From Rhynchopus euleeides (Eukaryota > Euglenozoa > Diplonemea > Diplonemida > Diplonemidae), in assembly GCA_963210315.1 (NCBI GenBank), contig OY723251.1, positions 1,798,001 through 1,862,000 on the forward strand: a stretch of DNA of 64,000 nucleotides. The letters run 5' to 3'. A model generated the notes under the pieces. That model was not told the DNA's origin. It saw only the letters and a list, made by a program, of their open reading frames with translations, and did no database searches. How positions within the stretch are numbered: position 1 is the first letter of the stretch; the number at the start of each line of letters is the position of its first letter. Shown in pieces: positions 1 to 11,506 of the stretch. A program made the position numbers and the translations under genes.

Positions 1-580
1 TAAACTTTCGGCAAAAAAGCACTCCGTCTTGAACTTTAAAAATCTGAAAATTCTGAAAAAGAAAAGCAGCGCAAAGCAAGGCAACAAGGGAGCAATGCGA
101 TGGGTGGGGGCACGAGCTTGAACAGGGCAGGGTCAGGGGGGCCGGGCAGGGTCGGGGGGAGTTTAAAATAGCTGGACAATCAGCTATGGTTCTGAGCAAT
201 GGCCGTGTCGTCATTGCTCTTTTTATTCATTCTCTTGACATACTGGATACCGTCAATTTTGACACACGTCTGTACCGTCTGTAATCCACGAAATGACCCA
301 AACATGATGTGCTTCATTTTTGGGACCGTCTGTGTGATCAGGATCAAAGATCTCGGGGTTTCTACGACTTCCTTCGAAAATGGAACGTTCCAGATCACAA
401 GGACCAGACTTTGGGGCCAGATTTTTTTTGCTCTATTTTTGAGGCGAATTTTCACCAAGGCCGAACAGGCCAAATTCGCGGGCCGTTTTAATGCGTTTTA
501 GGCCTCAAAACAGGCTCAAAAACCAAAAATTCCTTCGAAAATGGGCTCAAATGTGCAAAATGGACCCATCCGAAAAAAAA
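1..580. other. non-coding stretch at window start
   Basis: No gene, RNA or clear repeat is seen. Positions 90-170 are G-rich and 420-560 A/T-rich. The short open frames on both strands have no protein-like composition. Confidence 0.5.
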
Positions 581-604
581 TCGAAAAGGGTCCCCCTATA
601 CATG

Positions 605-1010
605 TCGACTATTATAGTGACTATTATAGTCGCAGGTCCACAAAAATAGTGACTATAATAGTGGCACGTCCACTATTATAGTGACTATTATAGTCGCATG
701 TCCACTATCATAGTGACTATAATAGTGGCATGTCCACTATAATAGTGGCATGCCACTATTATAGTGACTATTATAGTGGACATGCGACTATTATAGTCGC
801 ACGTCCACTATAATAGTCACTATAATACTGACATGGCGACTATTATAGTCGCCGTGCCACTATTTGCCCAGTATGTGTCCAGTATAATTGAGAATGTGTC
901 CACTATGTGGCGAGTAAGTGTGCCAAATTCGCCAGTATACCGTTTCCATATAGTACTATGTGTCCAGTATATAGTCACTATATAGTGGCAACTTATAGTG
1001 GACAAAAATA
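605..1010. repeat. palindromic array of CACTATTATAGTG-type units
   Basis: About 400 bp built from short palindromes such as CACTATTATAGTG and GACTATTATAGTC, alternating with GGCATGTCC or CGCATGTCC spacers. Units occur in both orientations, so the array can fold many ways. It degrades towards position 1000 and is followed at 1028 by GATCCCACCGTGC, the same border sequence that closes the unrelated TACATGTA array at 12492-12503. No coding potential. Confidence 0.8.
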
Positions 1011-1074
1011 GTACTACTTTTTTTTTGATCCCACCGTGCGTAAAGGAAAATCTCTGTTTAGGCCTGTCACAAAC

Positions 1075-1594
1075 ACGATTTTTTTGATTTTCGGCCAAAA
1101 ACTCCACCAAAATGGGCGTACCTGGCCAAAAATCTAGTGGGGGATCACTGAAAAAACCCGAGAAAATAGCGGACACCCTCGAGAAAGTCGATCCATTCGA
1201 ATTACTTGGCATTTTTTTCCTGAAAAATGGCCGAAAACATGTACCGTATACGTAAATATTATGGAACGTAAATATTATGGAACGCTGGTGGGTTGGCGTT
1301 CCAGATTTTTTTCGTTCCATAATATTTACAGGGCTTTCTGCGACTCGGGGACTTGGACCAGGTGATCGGACGGCGTACAGAGTCCCTGACGGGACCTACT
1401 CGTGCACTTTTCGCGCGATTCCTGACGCAAGCCGTCCTCACCACCGAGTCCCCAACTGGCCCTGTAAATATTTTGGAACGTAAATATTATGGAACGGACC
1501 GGCCAAAAATGGGCCCGTTCCATAATATTTACGTTCCATAATATTTACGTATACGGTAACAAAAATGTAACAAAATTGGCCAAAATGCAACACT
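1075..1594 (+). repeat. older dispersed repeat, copy 1, split by a MITE
   Basis: Positions 1075-1243 and 1557-1594 together match, in reverse complement, the sequence at 4034-4165 plus 4925-5010. Shared landmarks are a CCATTCGAATTACTTGG segment, CCTGAAAAATGGCCGA, and GGCCAAAATGCAACACTTATC. The 313 bp MITE at 1244-1556 interrupts this copy. The other copy lacks the MITE and so gives an approximate empty site. Nothing coding is visible. Confidence 0.7.
1244..1556 (+). mobile_element. TA-flanked MITE, copy A (313 bp)
   Basis: The element starts CCGTATACGTAAATATTATG and ends with its inverted complement, flanked by TA on each side (1242-1243 and 1557-1558). The inverted ends are built from repeated 16 bp TAAATATTATGGAACG units. 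A unique GC-rich core (about 1330-1465) is shared, in reverse orientation, with copy B at 11539-11883. TA duplication and short inverted ends suit a Tc1/mariner-mobilised MITE. There is no transposase in the element, so the family assignment is inferred. Confidence 0.8.
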
Positions 1595-2030
1595 TATCAA
1601 AAAACCTCCCCCGCACCGTCGAGGCGTGGAGGCACTGCTTCCACCCCAGCTATGGCCTTTGCCCCCTCTCGCCCAGGGTGGCAGGTGACGTAGCGGCGGA
1701 GTGGCTGCAGGCGCGCATCCTGCAAGGGGGCGCGCAGGCCGAGCCCGGGAACCAGACGAGGGAGCCGGGGGTCAGCCTGCGCGTCTACATGCGCAAGCTG
1801 CAGACGGAGGTGGAGCGGGGCGAGTAGGCGGAGCAGCGTCCCCACCCCCACCACCCCCCCCCCCCCCCCCCGGGACCTTCCCCCCCCCCCCTTTCATAGA
1901 TGTGTGCAGGTGGCCGTTGTGAATGGTTAGACAGGGGCTGGCCACCCCCTCCCCCGGGCTCTGCACAGCAGGTCTGGGTTAGAAACAACATAACCCCCCC
2001 CCTTCCTCCCCTCCCTTCCTCCCCCCTCCC

Positions 2031-2176
2031 CTCCCCTCCCCTCCCCTCCCCTCCCCTCCCCTCCCCTCCCCTCCCCTCCCCTCCCCTCCCCTCCCCTCCC
2101 CTCCCCTCCCCTCCCCTCCCCTCCCCTCCCCTCCCCTCCCCTCCCCTCCCCTCCCCTCCCCTCCCCTCCCCTCCCC
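2031..2176 (+). repeat. (CCCTC)n pentanucleotide microsatellite
   Basis: About 29 near-perfect copies of CTCCC. The purine-rich strand is GGGAG repeats, a pattern capable of triplex or G-quadruplex formation. Open frames across it (Pro/Leu/Ser-rich on one strand, Gly/Arg/Glu-rich on the other) are by-products of the repeat. Confidence 0.95.
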
Positions 2177-2384
2177 TATTGATGTCCCCCCCCCCCCTCC
2201 CCCAGCGCTTTGCCGCTCGTGTGAGTACCGCCCTGACTGGGAGAAAGGGTAGGGCTGGTTGGGTTGGCGGAGTTGGGCGGATGGGCGAAACGGAAAAATC
2301 GACGAGGTCGCAGCGTCAGGGCGTTCTGGGCTGGCTGGTGGTGGTTGGGACAAGACCGACGAGATTAGAAGCGGCACTGGTAGA

Positions 2385-2490
2385 CGGGTTTTGAGGCCCC
2401 CCGCCCCCAGGTTCCCCCTGCCCACCTGGACGGACCCAAGTGCCTCACACCGGATCTCTCCCCACCCGGTGGTCCACCTGACGGATACGC
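2385..2490 (+). repeat. dispersed repeat shared with 41021-41113
   Basis: Contains GGGTTTTGAGGCCCC, then AGTGCCTCACACCGG and GGTGGTCCACC-GACGGA. The same blocks in the same order occur at 41021-41113, next to the right end of the 38-41 kb TIR element. No protein signal. It may be a fragment of that family. Confidence 0.6.
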
Positions 2491-2513
2491 GAAAAAAAAA
2501 AAATCAAAAACCA

Positions 2514-4027
2514 ATCTGAGTGCCCAGAATACCATCTAAACACCCCAAAACCGCAAAAATACCCCTCCAGTGAGGTATCCGGGTGGAAAAAAATGGGTGC
2601 TGCACCTTCTTGGGGCCTACCTTAGGGTCCCAGTCGATAATTCCTGGCCGAACCCCCACAAAACCCCTGTTTTTCCCATGTTTTTTGGCTTATTCCAGAC
2701 TCGCGAACCCAAAAACTATCACCCAGAGGGCCACAGAAGCCCCCAAAACCCCCCAAGAGTCATAGGTATGTCCTAAAAAGGGCCGGGAAAACCGGTTTCG
2801 ACCACTTTGGTGGTCAATTTTGACCCAGGATGCCGAATTTTCCTGATGCAACACTTATGCAACACTTAGCGTTGCACAAGTTGGTCAAATTGCAACACTT
2901 TTCGGGATGGCTCTGGGTGCCCAGAAAACCATCTCAACACCCCAAAACCATGAAAACCTCACTCCAGTGAGGTATCTGGGTGGGAAAAAGTGGGTTTTGC
3001 ACCTTTTTGAGGTCACCTTTGGGGTTTTGGTGGGTGTTGAGCCAGGAATCCCCCCAGAACACCCCCAGGTACCCTGCTGGAGGCACTCAAAACCACCCAC
3101 ATCAACCTATACCCCGCGAACCCCAATGGGAGTGGCAGAGCGAAAGTCTTGTGTCGCCAGGAGGTGGTAAAGGCACATTCTTTGGAGAGAGTCACGGTTG
3201 GATGCACACTGGGTCATCGGAGATCTTCTTCGAGTCAAGTTGAAGTTGTAGCTGGGAAGGCGTGTGTTCACCTGAGCACACCCTCGGAGCTGTGGGGGTC
3301 TTCTCACCGAGTCACTATGGGTCTGAGACAAACAGCGGAGTACTCGGAGCCCGCGACAAGTGTCCTTGATACCTCCTGGCGACACAAGACTTTCACTCCG
3401 CCGCCCCCAATAGGGTTCGTGGAGTCGATGTTGGCATGGGTGGTTTTGAGTGCCTCCAGCAGGGTACCTGGGGGTGTTCTGGGGGGGTTCCTGACTCAAC
3501 ACCCACCGGAACCCCAAAGGTGACCTCAAAGAGGTGCAAAGCCCATTTTTTCTCACCTGGATACCTCACTGAAGTGAGGCTTTCATGGTTTTGGGGTGTT
3601 TAGATGGTGCTCTGGGCACCCAGAGCCATCCCGAAAAGTGTTACAATTTGACCCACTTCTGTACCGCTAAATGTTGCATATGTGTTGCATCAGGAAGTTT
3701 TCGGGATTCTGGGTCAAAATTGACCACCAAAGTGGCCGTACCTGGTTTTCCCGACCCCTTTTAGGGCATATCTATGACTCTTGGGGGGTTTTGGGGGGCT
3801 TCTGTGGCCCTCTGGGTCGTATCTTTTGGTTCCGCGAGTCTGGAAAATGCTGAAAAAGTGAGGGAAACCAGGGGGCTTATGGGGGGGTCGGCCAGGAAAT
3901 TCCGGCTGGGACCCAAAGGTAGGCCCTCCGAAGGTGCAGCACCCATTTTTTTCCACCCGGGTACCTCACTGGAGGGGAATTTTTGCGGTTTTGGGGTGTT
4001 TAGATGGTATTCTGCGCGCTCAGATGG
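2514..4027. mobile_element. 1.5 kb fold-back element with ~650 bp inverted arms
   Basis: The left arm (about 2514-3170) and right arm (about 3370-4027) are diverged inverted complements along nearly their whole length, with a short unpaired centre near 3260. Each arm holds two related sub-blocks containing CCATCTAAACACCCCAAAACC and CCAGTGAGGTATC-GGGTGG, so the arm is itself a duplicated unit. The ends read ATCTGAG and CTCAGAT. No transposase is encoded. Similar open frames on both strands simply reflect the symmetry. Confidence 0.75.
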
Positions 4028-4033
4028 GGTTTT

Positions 4034-5010
4034 GATAAGTGTTGCATTTTGGCCGAAAAGTGTGCATTTTTGAGTCACATTCTCGGCCATTTTTCAGGAA
4101 AAACTCCCAAGTAATTCGAATGGATCGACTTTCTCGAGGGTGTCCGCTATTTTCTCGGGTTTTTTGGTAAAACACACCCCGTGTGGTAGAGAAAATACGG
4201 CAAGAGTCTCGGTGGGTCGGAAGAGCAGATGGTTCCCGCAACAGCTCCCGGGGAGCGGCGGGTATTTCGCATAGGATGCCGGATATGTGAACACGTTTGT
4301 GCGGTTTGCCCTGTGTTGTGTGAACATATGTGTATGTGTGTGTGGTTATAAAGTTTTAAGGCGGTGTCGCCCTGCACGGGCAGTAGCACCTCCCCTTCAG
4401 TATCGCACTCCCGAAGGATTCCCCAACACGACGTGACACCGGTTTCGACGCGTACTCTTCGTACCCCTCCCCCCGGCCGCGTCTCTTCAGCGAAGAACCG
4501 GGGATAATCGGACCAGGGCTAGCTAAACCCTGGTGGTGTCACGGGTGGGGTTGGAGAGGGAGAAAAGGAAGAAATGAAGTTGCGAAAAAGTCAAACACTG
4601 ACACGTGAAATCAATAAAAAGGGTGGTATATATCGCCCCCTTGCTGCGACAAAGACACTAAATAGTCAGGCCGCTCCAAGAGTCTTGAGGGCTTGTGTGT
4701 ATGTGTGTGTGTATGCTCCACCCAACCCGACACATTTTCTGTACTTCAGACAGGTAAGGTCACTCGACACGCGGGGGGGGGTTTTTTTGTGTGTGTTTTT
4801 TCTGCCAGCCGACATCACTAGCGCCAGCGAGAAAAAAAACGCGTGACGAGTGACGGGTTGAGGTGGAAGCGATCAATGCAAAAATCATCTGAAAGGAAGA
4901 CTCGAGAGACTGCTGCTGTATTTTCAGTGATCCCCCACTAGATTTTTGGCCAGGTACGCCCATTTTGGTGGAGTTTTTGACCGAAAATCAAAAAAATCGT
5001 GCTCCGTGAC
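4034..5010 (-). repeat. older dispersed repeat, copy 2, split by a 0.76 kb insertion
   Basis: The reverse complement of the repeat at 1075-1594. Matching sequence runs 4034-4165 and resumes at 4925-5010. The gap between GGGTTTTTT and CAGTGATCCC is filled by a separate element. In the other copy these two motifs are contiguous, which fixes the insertion point to within a T run. Confidence 0.7.
4166..4920 (+). mobile_element. TTTT-flanked element, 755 bp internally different copy
   Basis: An insertion defined by comparison with the uninterrupted repeat at 1075-1594. Its start (GGTAAAACACACC, then GTGTGGTA) resembles the start of the elements at 41371 and 45735. Its last 59 bp (GGTGGAAGCGATCAATGCAA to CTGCTGCTGTA) is a version of their 3' end. 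TTTT lies on both sides (4162-4165 and 4921-4924). It has no recognisable protein. It contains GT-rich microsatellite sequence and TGTATGTG runs. Confidence 0.7.
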
Positions 5011-5034
5011 AGAAAAAACGGCCTCGTGGACCTC

Positions 5035-6349
5035 CCTAGGCATACAGTGCATCCGAATCGGATCCGATACATTATCGGACGATTATCGGATGATTATCGG
5101 ACGATTATCGGATCCGATAATCATCCGATAATTTTTTTTGGGTGGGTTTTTCAACCAGAAAATGTTACCAATATTCTGCCTGATCAGGGTCAGTGCTGGC
5201 GCGGGGTGGTCGATTCAACCGGAAAAAGTTTTGGGGGCCACCATTCGACCATTCGACCGGCCCCATTCGACCGGGGGCCGAATAGGTGAACCCCTTCGGC
5301 CTCGTCAGCGCCCCAGGAACACAGGCCCCGTCATTGGTTTTCGACGACGATGGAGATGATGACCCGTGCCGCGCGCACACCAGCCAACAATGCCCCGGTG
5401 CTAGGGACGGGGCCGAGGGGGGTGGTGTGGCAGGCAGGGAAGTGCACGGGACTCGATGCTGGGAGGGCTTGGCGCGCGAAGTGCGCCAAGCCAGCAAATC
5501 CGCCCCCAAAAAAAAATATTTGAAAAACCCATTCGACCGGGCATCGGTCGAGCGCGCCAGCACTGATCAGGGTTAGGGTTGTTACAACCCCCTGGCAAGC
5601 GAGCCTTCGACCGAAGGACAGTAGTGAACATCTGTTCCTTGCGGGCGTCCAGATTGGGTGGGCTTGCTGCGTCCAGCTTACTGAGGCTACTGAGGGCCGT
5701 CCGGTCTCCATCACCCGATATGACTCCGCATTATCGCGCAGGCACAAGACAAGGTAGTCTCCAGATACATGCCACAGGTCTGGTCGCGAAGCTCCCCAGA
5801 CCCCCCTGGTGGCCCCCTCCGGAAAGTGTTACAACAATCCCCGTGGCTATTTAGTCAATGCCGGATTTTCGAAAACCAACGCCCCAGGGACACCTGCAGG
5901 ACAAGGGCGCCAGTACCGCTGACTACGCGGTGGTCCCGACGGAAGCGCGCGACGCGGTGGTGGAGCGGGGGTCGGGGATGCAGGACGAGCTCCCTCGGGT
6001 GCACCCTCAGTGTGCAACTCAGCTGGCAGCTCTGATGAGCTGCGGCTGCACGACTCCACTAAAACTCAAAAAAGTATCAAGCGTGGGGTCTGGGGGGTTT
6101 CTCGTGAGGCAGAAATGACGACAAAAAGGGAAAAGAGTGTGTTCTGGTGCCCACTACGCACACGAACACTGAATATCGGATGATTATCGGATGTCCGATA
6201 ATGACCGATAATGTCCGATAATCATCCGATAATCGTCCGATAATGTCCGATAATGCCCGATAATGTCCGATTCGGATCCGATAATTTGGGATTTCCCCCG
6301 AAAATCCGATAATGGCCGATAACCGATTCGGATGCACTGTATGCCTAGG
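5035..6349. mobile_element. 1.3 kb TIR element with ATCGG subterminal repeats
   Basis: Perfect 27 bp terminal inverted repeats begin CCTAGGCATACAGTGCATCC (5035-5061) and are complemented at 6323-6349. Just inside both ends are clusters of the palindromic motif TCCGATAATCGGA (5062-5135 and 6175-6325), resembling subterminal transposase-binding sites. A nested inverted pair (CAGTGCTGGCGCG at 5191-5203 and its complement near 5553-5565) encloses a second block. No transposase is visible, so it is probably non-autonomous. Confidence 0.75.
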
Positions 6350-7825
6350 GGGGGGGGGGTGGGTGGGGAGTGGGGTGTGATAGCCCCCCCAGCTCACAGC
6401 AGCACAAAAAAAAAGAAGGGGGGTGAGGATATTCCATTCTTATTATGGGAGAAAGCTTGCAGGGTGGGGGGGAGGGGCTGGCTTGCCTCGCCGCGCATAC
6501 TCTCTGCCCCACCCCCAACCCACCCCGCCTCTGTTGGAGAGCAGTTGGAAAATATCGCGGGTAGAGATGTCCACTCCCCACTCACCCAACATCCCCACCC
6601 CCACCCCCCCACCCCGGCCTGCTTGGTGTCTTCTCGACACGACAAAAAAACGTATTTTTCACATTTGCGTGTGTCGTTTTGTCGGCAGTGGGTATATCAC
6701 CAAGGGCAGATTGCTTGGTATATGCTCTGCTCTGCAAAAGGACTCGCGTATCTGTCTGTGTGTCTGTCGTTTTTACGCAGGCCTGCACCGCACCTGGTCA
6801 TGACCAGGGGGACAGGGCAAATGGGCTGCAATTCAATTTGGCCTGGTCAGCCGCCGACTTTGGCCTGGCCAAACCCCTGACTCGGCCACCGTGTAGAAGG
6901 GAGGGAGGGAGCCCCCCCCCGGAGGCAGGCATATGGAAGGTCAATCCAAGCGATACTTTAGGCTAAATCACAACGAACGCCCCGAGTGAAGACCCCGAGT
7001 GTGTCCTTATCTTGTCCAGCTTCCAAACTCGCGAGGTGTGCTGTGCAAATGTGTCTGCGGGGGAGGGGGGGGGAGAAAGAAGGAGGGTCGGAGGGTGATT
7101 TGAGCGTTTCCCTCACGCGCTCGATGAAGTTCCCCTCCGATTTCTTCTTCCTCCCCCCCCACCCCTTCAGGTACTTGTGCGCACACAGCAGCACAAACTT
7201 CTCACCTTCCCCTCCGGGGTGTGGACGGAAATCTGGATTGCCTGCATTTGTTTGCAGTTTTATGCTCCCCCACCCCACCCCCCAAAGCCGCACACTGCAT
7301 GCATTGCATGCTGCTCTCCCTGGCCCCACCCCCTGGCTCTCCACATATCCCTCCGCTGCGGCAGCCCTTTGCGCTCGCCTCCACTGCCACCTTCACCGCA
7401 CCAGTCGGGGCGATTCCAAAACCTCACCTCCCTTGACACACACACACACACCACCCAATCCCTCCACAGGCGACACAGAAAAAGTTTTTTTTGACCTCCA
7501 TTTTTTTTTCACACGTTCTGCTTTTATTTGTAGGTTCTGGGCCTCATCTGACCCCCCCCGTATACCCCCTCTCGCCCAGACAGGGATCCGAGTGCCCGAC
7601 CCCTTCTTTATTTTTTTGCTTTGTCCCGAGGCAAGGAAGGGCGAGCGACCTTGTTTGCCTCTACAAGAGGGGGTTCGCCTTCAGGAGGGGATACGTCGTG
7701 CCCGCCAGCGCCAACACAACACACCCACACCCCTCTCCCCTCCCTTCCTCTCTCACTACTCTCTGAGGCCTAGTCGCGAGACTTTGTTGTTTCTTCTTGT
7801 CTCCGCCATCTTTCTCCCCTTCACA
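6350..7825. other. non-coding region upstream of the CCCH gene
   Basis: C-rich and CA-repeat sequence with poly-C and poly-G runs. The frame of the CCCH gene stays open back to 6986, but that stretch is Pro/Ser/Thr-rich and low in protein character, so it is treated as 5' untranslated or intronic. TTTTATTTGTAG at about 7525 looks like a 3' splice site and could end a leader intron. No promoter can be placed. Confidence 0.4.
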
Positions 7826-8626
7826 ATGGCGGGAGGTGCTGAGGCGAACGCGACCTCGACACGTGCCCCCGATGTCTGCGAATGGGGTGCGGATGTCGTC
7901 CGCCGCGCGGTTCTGCAGATGAGCGACGACGAGACGGACGACGAAACCCTCGTCCGCTACCAGACGATCAACAGCCCCGCCGGGGAAGTGGAGGGGCACA
8001 GCACCCAGGAAGACAATAGGGACGGCTCCTCCATCTCCTTCGATGCCTTCAACTCCTCTGAAAGCCAGGGCTGGGGCTCGGGGTCCTGCTACGCAAGCGA
8101 GGAGAGCCTTGGCTCTGTCACCTCCTCCCCAGCGGTGCCCCCTTGCAAGCACAACGCCTGGCGCCGCCTCCGCCGCCCCCGCAAGCTGCACGGCGTGCTG
8201 CTGCGCTGCCTTGTCTGCTCTGCCCACTGGGCGACGCAGAAGGAGCTGCACAAGAAGTGCGGCGACTTCTACAAGGGCCGCTGCAAGCTGGGTTACTCCT
8301 GCCCCCACCCCCACGTCTACGCGAGGGGGGCCGTGCCTCAGGAGGTTCTGGATGCGCAGCGCGCGGCGACGCAGGACGGTGTTGACCCCGACACCGCGCA
8401 GCAGAGGGAGATGCTTGCGTCCGCACCCCTGCGCCAGCAGCGCGAGGAGAAGCAGCGGCGCCGCAAGGAGGTCAAGAAGGAGGCGAAGAAGCGGGGCAGC
8501 GACAGGGATTCGGCAGAGGACAGCAACGGGGTGAGCGGTGCCGACGCCTCCGCTGTGTCCGGAGCCCTCGTCTCGGTGTCGGAGGGCATCCCGCAGCTGG
8601 CTGTTGAGGAGGTCGCCAGTTGTTAG
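7826..8626 (+). CDS. CCCH-type zinc-finger protein (266 aa)
   Basis: A 266-residue protein with one C-x7-C-x5-C-x3-H motif (CGDFYKGRCKLGYSCPHPH, about residues 160-178). This is close to the CCCH finger class, which usually binds RNA. A CLVCSAHW segment just before it could add a Cys pair. The N-terminal half is acidic and Ser-rich. Residues 200-240 are a Lys/Arg/Glu-rich likely helix (EEKQRRRKEVKKEAKKRG) that could act as a nuclear or nucleic-acid-binding segment. The start was chosen at CACAATGGCG, where composition changes from low-complexity leader to protein-like with high third-position GC. A C-x7-C spacing is less common than C-x8-C. The RNA target and role are unknown. An antisense open frame over the gene is a GC shadow. 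Confidence 0.72.
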   Translation: MAGGAEANATSTRAPDVCEWGADVVRRAVLQMSDDETDDETLVRYQTINSPAGEVEGHSTQEDNRDGSSISFDAFNSSESQGWGSGSCYASEESLGSVTSSPAVPPCKHNAWRRLRRPRKLHGVLLRCLVCSAHWATQKELHKKCGDFYKGRCKLGYSCPHPHVYARGAVPQEVLDAQRAATQDGVDPDTAQQREMLASAPLRQQREEKQRRRKEVKKEAKKRGSDRDSAEDSNGVSGADASAVSGALVSVSEGIPQLAVEEVASC

Positions 8627-11506
8627 GCATGCGAGAGCAGAGCAGGGGCGTTTTGCCTGGGTTTCGATGAAACTCGCCGGTTCTGTTGGGGTGGGGGGGC
8701 GGGGGGGGGGGGGGGTTTTACTTCGTGGCATGCACACGTTTTGCAAAACAGTGTTGGTTTCGGGGGGGTATATTTGGGCGGCAAAGGAAGGAGGGTGAGA
8801 AACAAAAAAAACAGGAAATCCACAAAAGGCGCTGTTGCCTCGCGCCTCTCTTCTCTCTCTCTCTCTCCCTCCACCCCCCCCCTACATCCCCATCCCGAGG
8901 CGCAAGAAAAATAAAAAATGTGCGAAGCTCTCTCTTTCTCTGTGGAAACGGTTTGCGTGCCCACCACTGACCACCACCACAGCCACCACCATCACCCGCC
9001 CCCGTCCTCCAACAACAAAAAAAAGGTATCCCAGCAGAAAAAATGCCACAGCCTTGGCTGTCTCGCACGTCGAAGGGGAGAGGTGGGAGGTGGGGTTGGG
9101 TGGTGCGTGCGGATTTTTGTTTTGGTGCCCCCCTCTCAGGCGATGATACCCCCCCACCCCCCCACCCCCCTAAAACTCAAAAAAAACCGAATCTGATCGG
9201 GGGGGGGGGGGGGAAGTGTGTTCTGGGCCAAACAAAAAAACAAAGAAAAACAAGCGAAATGTTATATTTTCCCTTTCCAACTTTGCAGCTGCTCTGATAA
9301 ATCACTTACCCCCCCCCGCCCCCCCCCCCCCCACTCAGTGCCCGCAATGGGAGGGCGGCATCTAGCGCCAATGCCTGAACTCAATAACCTGCATGAGTGG
9401 GTATTCGACACGGTACCTTTTTGGCGCATTTCCTCCTACAGTCTATAGGGGAAAATCGCCGGGAACTGTGGCGAAAAACTTGCCCCGTAGGGAATCACCT
9501 CTCCTGGTTCGATCAATGTGCCTGTCGGCATCGAGAGCCATGTTTGGGTATTGTGCCAAGAGTCTGTCCACCCTGCCCACCCCGTGGGCTGGGTCCCACG
9601 CCAAATACACTCCGGTTTTGGGGGGCGCATTCCTGCAGATTGAGCGAAGCGAGGTCACCACTGTGATTTTGCTCTTCTCGAATTTGCTTTTTGGAGTTGT
9701 GCTAACAACGCAGGAAACTTTGCTAGGCAGATCATGCAGGACACACCACACCCGCAGCAGGCGTGTGGGGTGTTCTCGCGAACGACGAATACCCGCTGGT
9801 TCTTCTCTCCCCTTTCTGATTTGCAGACACAAAGTTTCCACCCCGTGGGGGAGGGGGCGTGGGGTTCACGCCGATCAAACTGAAATGTACTGGCACCTCC
9901 GAACTTCAGGAAACACACACACACGCACCACCACCCTGGGTGGCTACCCAGGGCATCTTATCGCCCCATCTCAAGCCCGGCATGCAGATAGGTTTCTGTG
10001 GTGATGTTGTGCTCGTTTTAGCACAAAAAAATGCTTGTTTCACGGACACAGCTTGCACTCATGTCTAAAGCGATTATGAAGGGGAATGGGAGGGGATAGG
10101 GAGAGAGGGGGGTGGGCCATATGTCGGGTGGACCGCATTGACGCAGATGCACACACGGTATATGTGACACCCCCTTGTGCGATACAGTCGAATCACCTGT
10201 GGCCAGCTATTATTGTTGTATTGATGCTGGATTGAGCCGTCATTTGGGGGTAAGGGGTGTGTGTGGCACCTTCTGGGGGGGGGAAAAACCAGGGCTGTCC
10301 GTCGCTGCCGAGTCGTCGCGTCAGGTTGTGTGTGCTGTCGAAAAGATTCGCCGCCAGTCCATCCCTCTTTTCTCTCCCTTTCTTTCTCTCTTTCAGGTCG
10401 TTTCCGGGGGTCTCCGGCAAAAAAAACACACACCGCCCCATCCCCCGGTGTCCCCGCCCCCCAAAAAGGCAACCACAAGAAACGCAAAGGGCTTGAAGTG
10501 TCAATATCGTCTCTTCTTTTTTCAACCTGTCGTCCCCTGATACGCACCTCATTCCCATTCGAATCAAAGTCGTTCACCGTTCAATATCCTAGCAACACAT
10601 TCCGATTTAGGCACACTCGTGCCTAAATTGGAATATCTCAGAGGCCTGTTCTGTGTGTTGGGCTGATACTGCTCAGTCAGTTCTGGGCGGATCTGGTGTT
10701 CTGGCCATACTTCGAAAATCACAGCAGAAAATAAAATCAGAAGGCAGTCAATGGGAGCGTGCGCGTCGTTATTTTTGCAGTTTTCATATGATCTCGTTCC
10801 ACAGATAGAAGCCGTTTTAAACTGCAGCGTCGCGCGCACAAAAACCCAGACTTCTTCTTCTTTTCTCTCCCCCACCCCATTCCCACCCCACGAACTCACA
10901 CATGCCTCGAATGCTCTGAGTGCGTTGTTCGAATTGAGCCATGTTGATTCTTGAAAGCCTCTCAAAGAAGTGCCCCGCACAAAAACCAAATACAAAATCA
11001 GAAAATCAGGAGGGTGTTCACGGGGGGCCTACCACCGGGCATGGCCCCACTTATTGCCAAATTAAAAGAATCGATAGTCGGACTGTGTTTTTTTTTAACC
11101 TATATACACAGGGCATTTCATCTGAAAAACTGCCTGCCGTGTTAAACCCTGTGCCTGGAACTTTGTCCAAAAAAAATTTTTTTTCGTACAAGGCCAAAAA
11201 ATGGCCAAAAAACCCGAAAATCGGGTTTGTAGGGTATAGGTACCCTGTCTGAAAATGCAAAATATGGCCCCGGAGGTGCCCCCAGAGTGAATTAAAATCG
11301 GAAAAACGCTATTTTTCACCTACGGGAAATCCCCCAAAATAGGGGTCCCCAGCCACGTACCCAAAAAAAATGTCCCGCGCTCCTCTAAGTCACTCTGGAT
11401 TTTTATTATGTCCTCCATATCTGACATATGGGTCCAGGAACACCGGTTTTTGGCCTCAGAAAGTCGAAAAATCGGGGGGGGGGGTAGGGGGGGTCAAATG
11501 CCACCC
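8627..11506. other. low-complexity intergenic region
   Basis: Poly-G/poly-C runs, CT and CA microsatellites and A-runs. A minus-strand open frame (9443-9841) contains a short protein-like part (GVYLAWDPAHGVGRVDRLL) but has no recognised domain, no clear start and no supporting splice sites. It is left as a possible gene fragment. Nothing else is supported. Confidence 0.4.

Noticed and set aside
1900..2425. Open frames across the CCCTC microsatellite on both strands
   Set aside because: Peptides are pure products of the pentanucleotide repeat.
5565..5585. GGGTTAGGGTT resembling a telomere repeat
   Set aside because: Fewer than two units, inside a transposon. There is no array, so no telomere or telomere scar.
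7661..8746. 361-codon antisense open frame over the CCCH gene
   Set aside because: It mirrors a GC-rich plus-strand gene with a clear zinc finger. Its sequence is Leu/Arg/Ala-biased with no domain.
9443..9841. Minus-strand frame with a protein-like segment (LAWDPAHGVGRVDRLL)
   Set aside because: No known domain, no clear start or splice sites, and overlapping open frames on the other strand of similar length. It could be a relic but cannot be supported.
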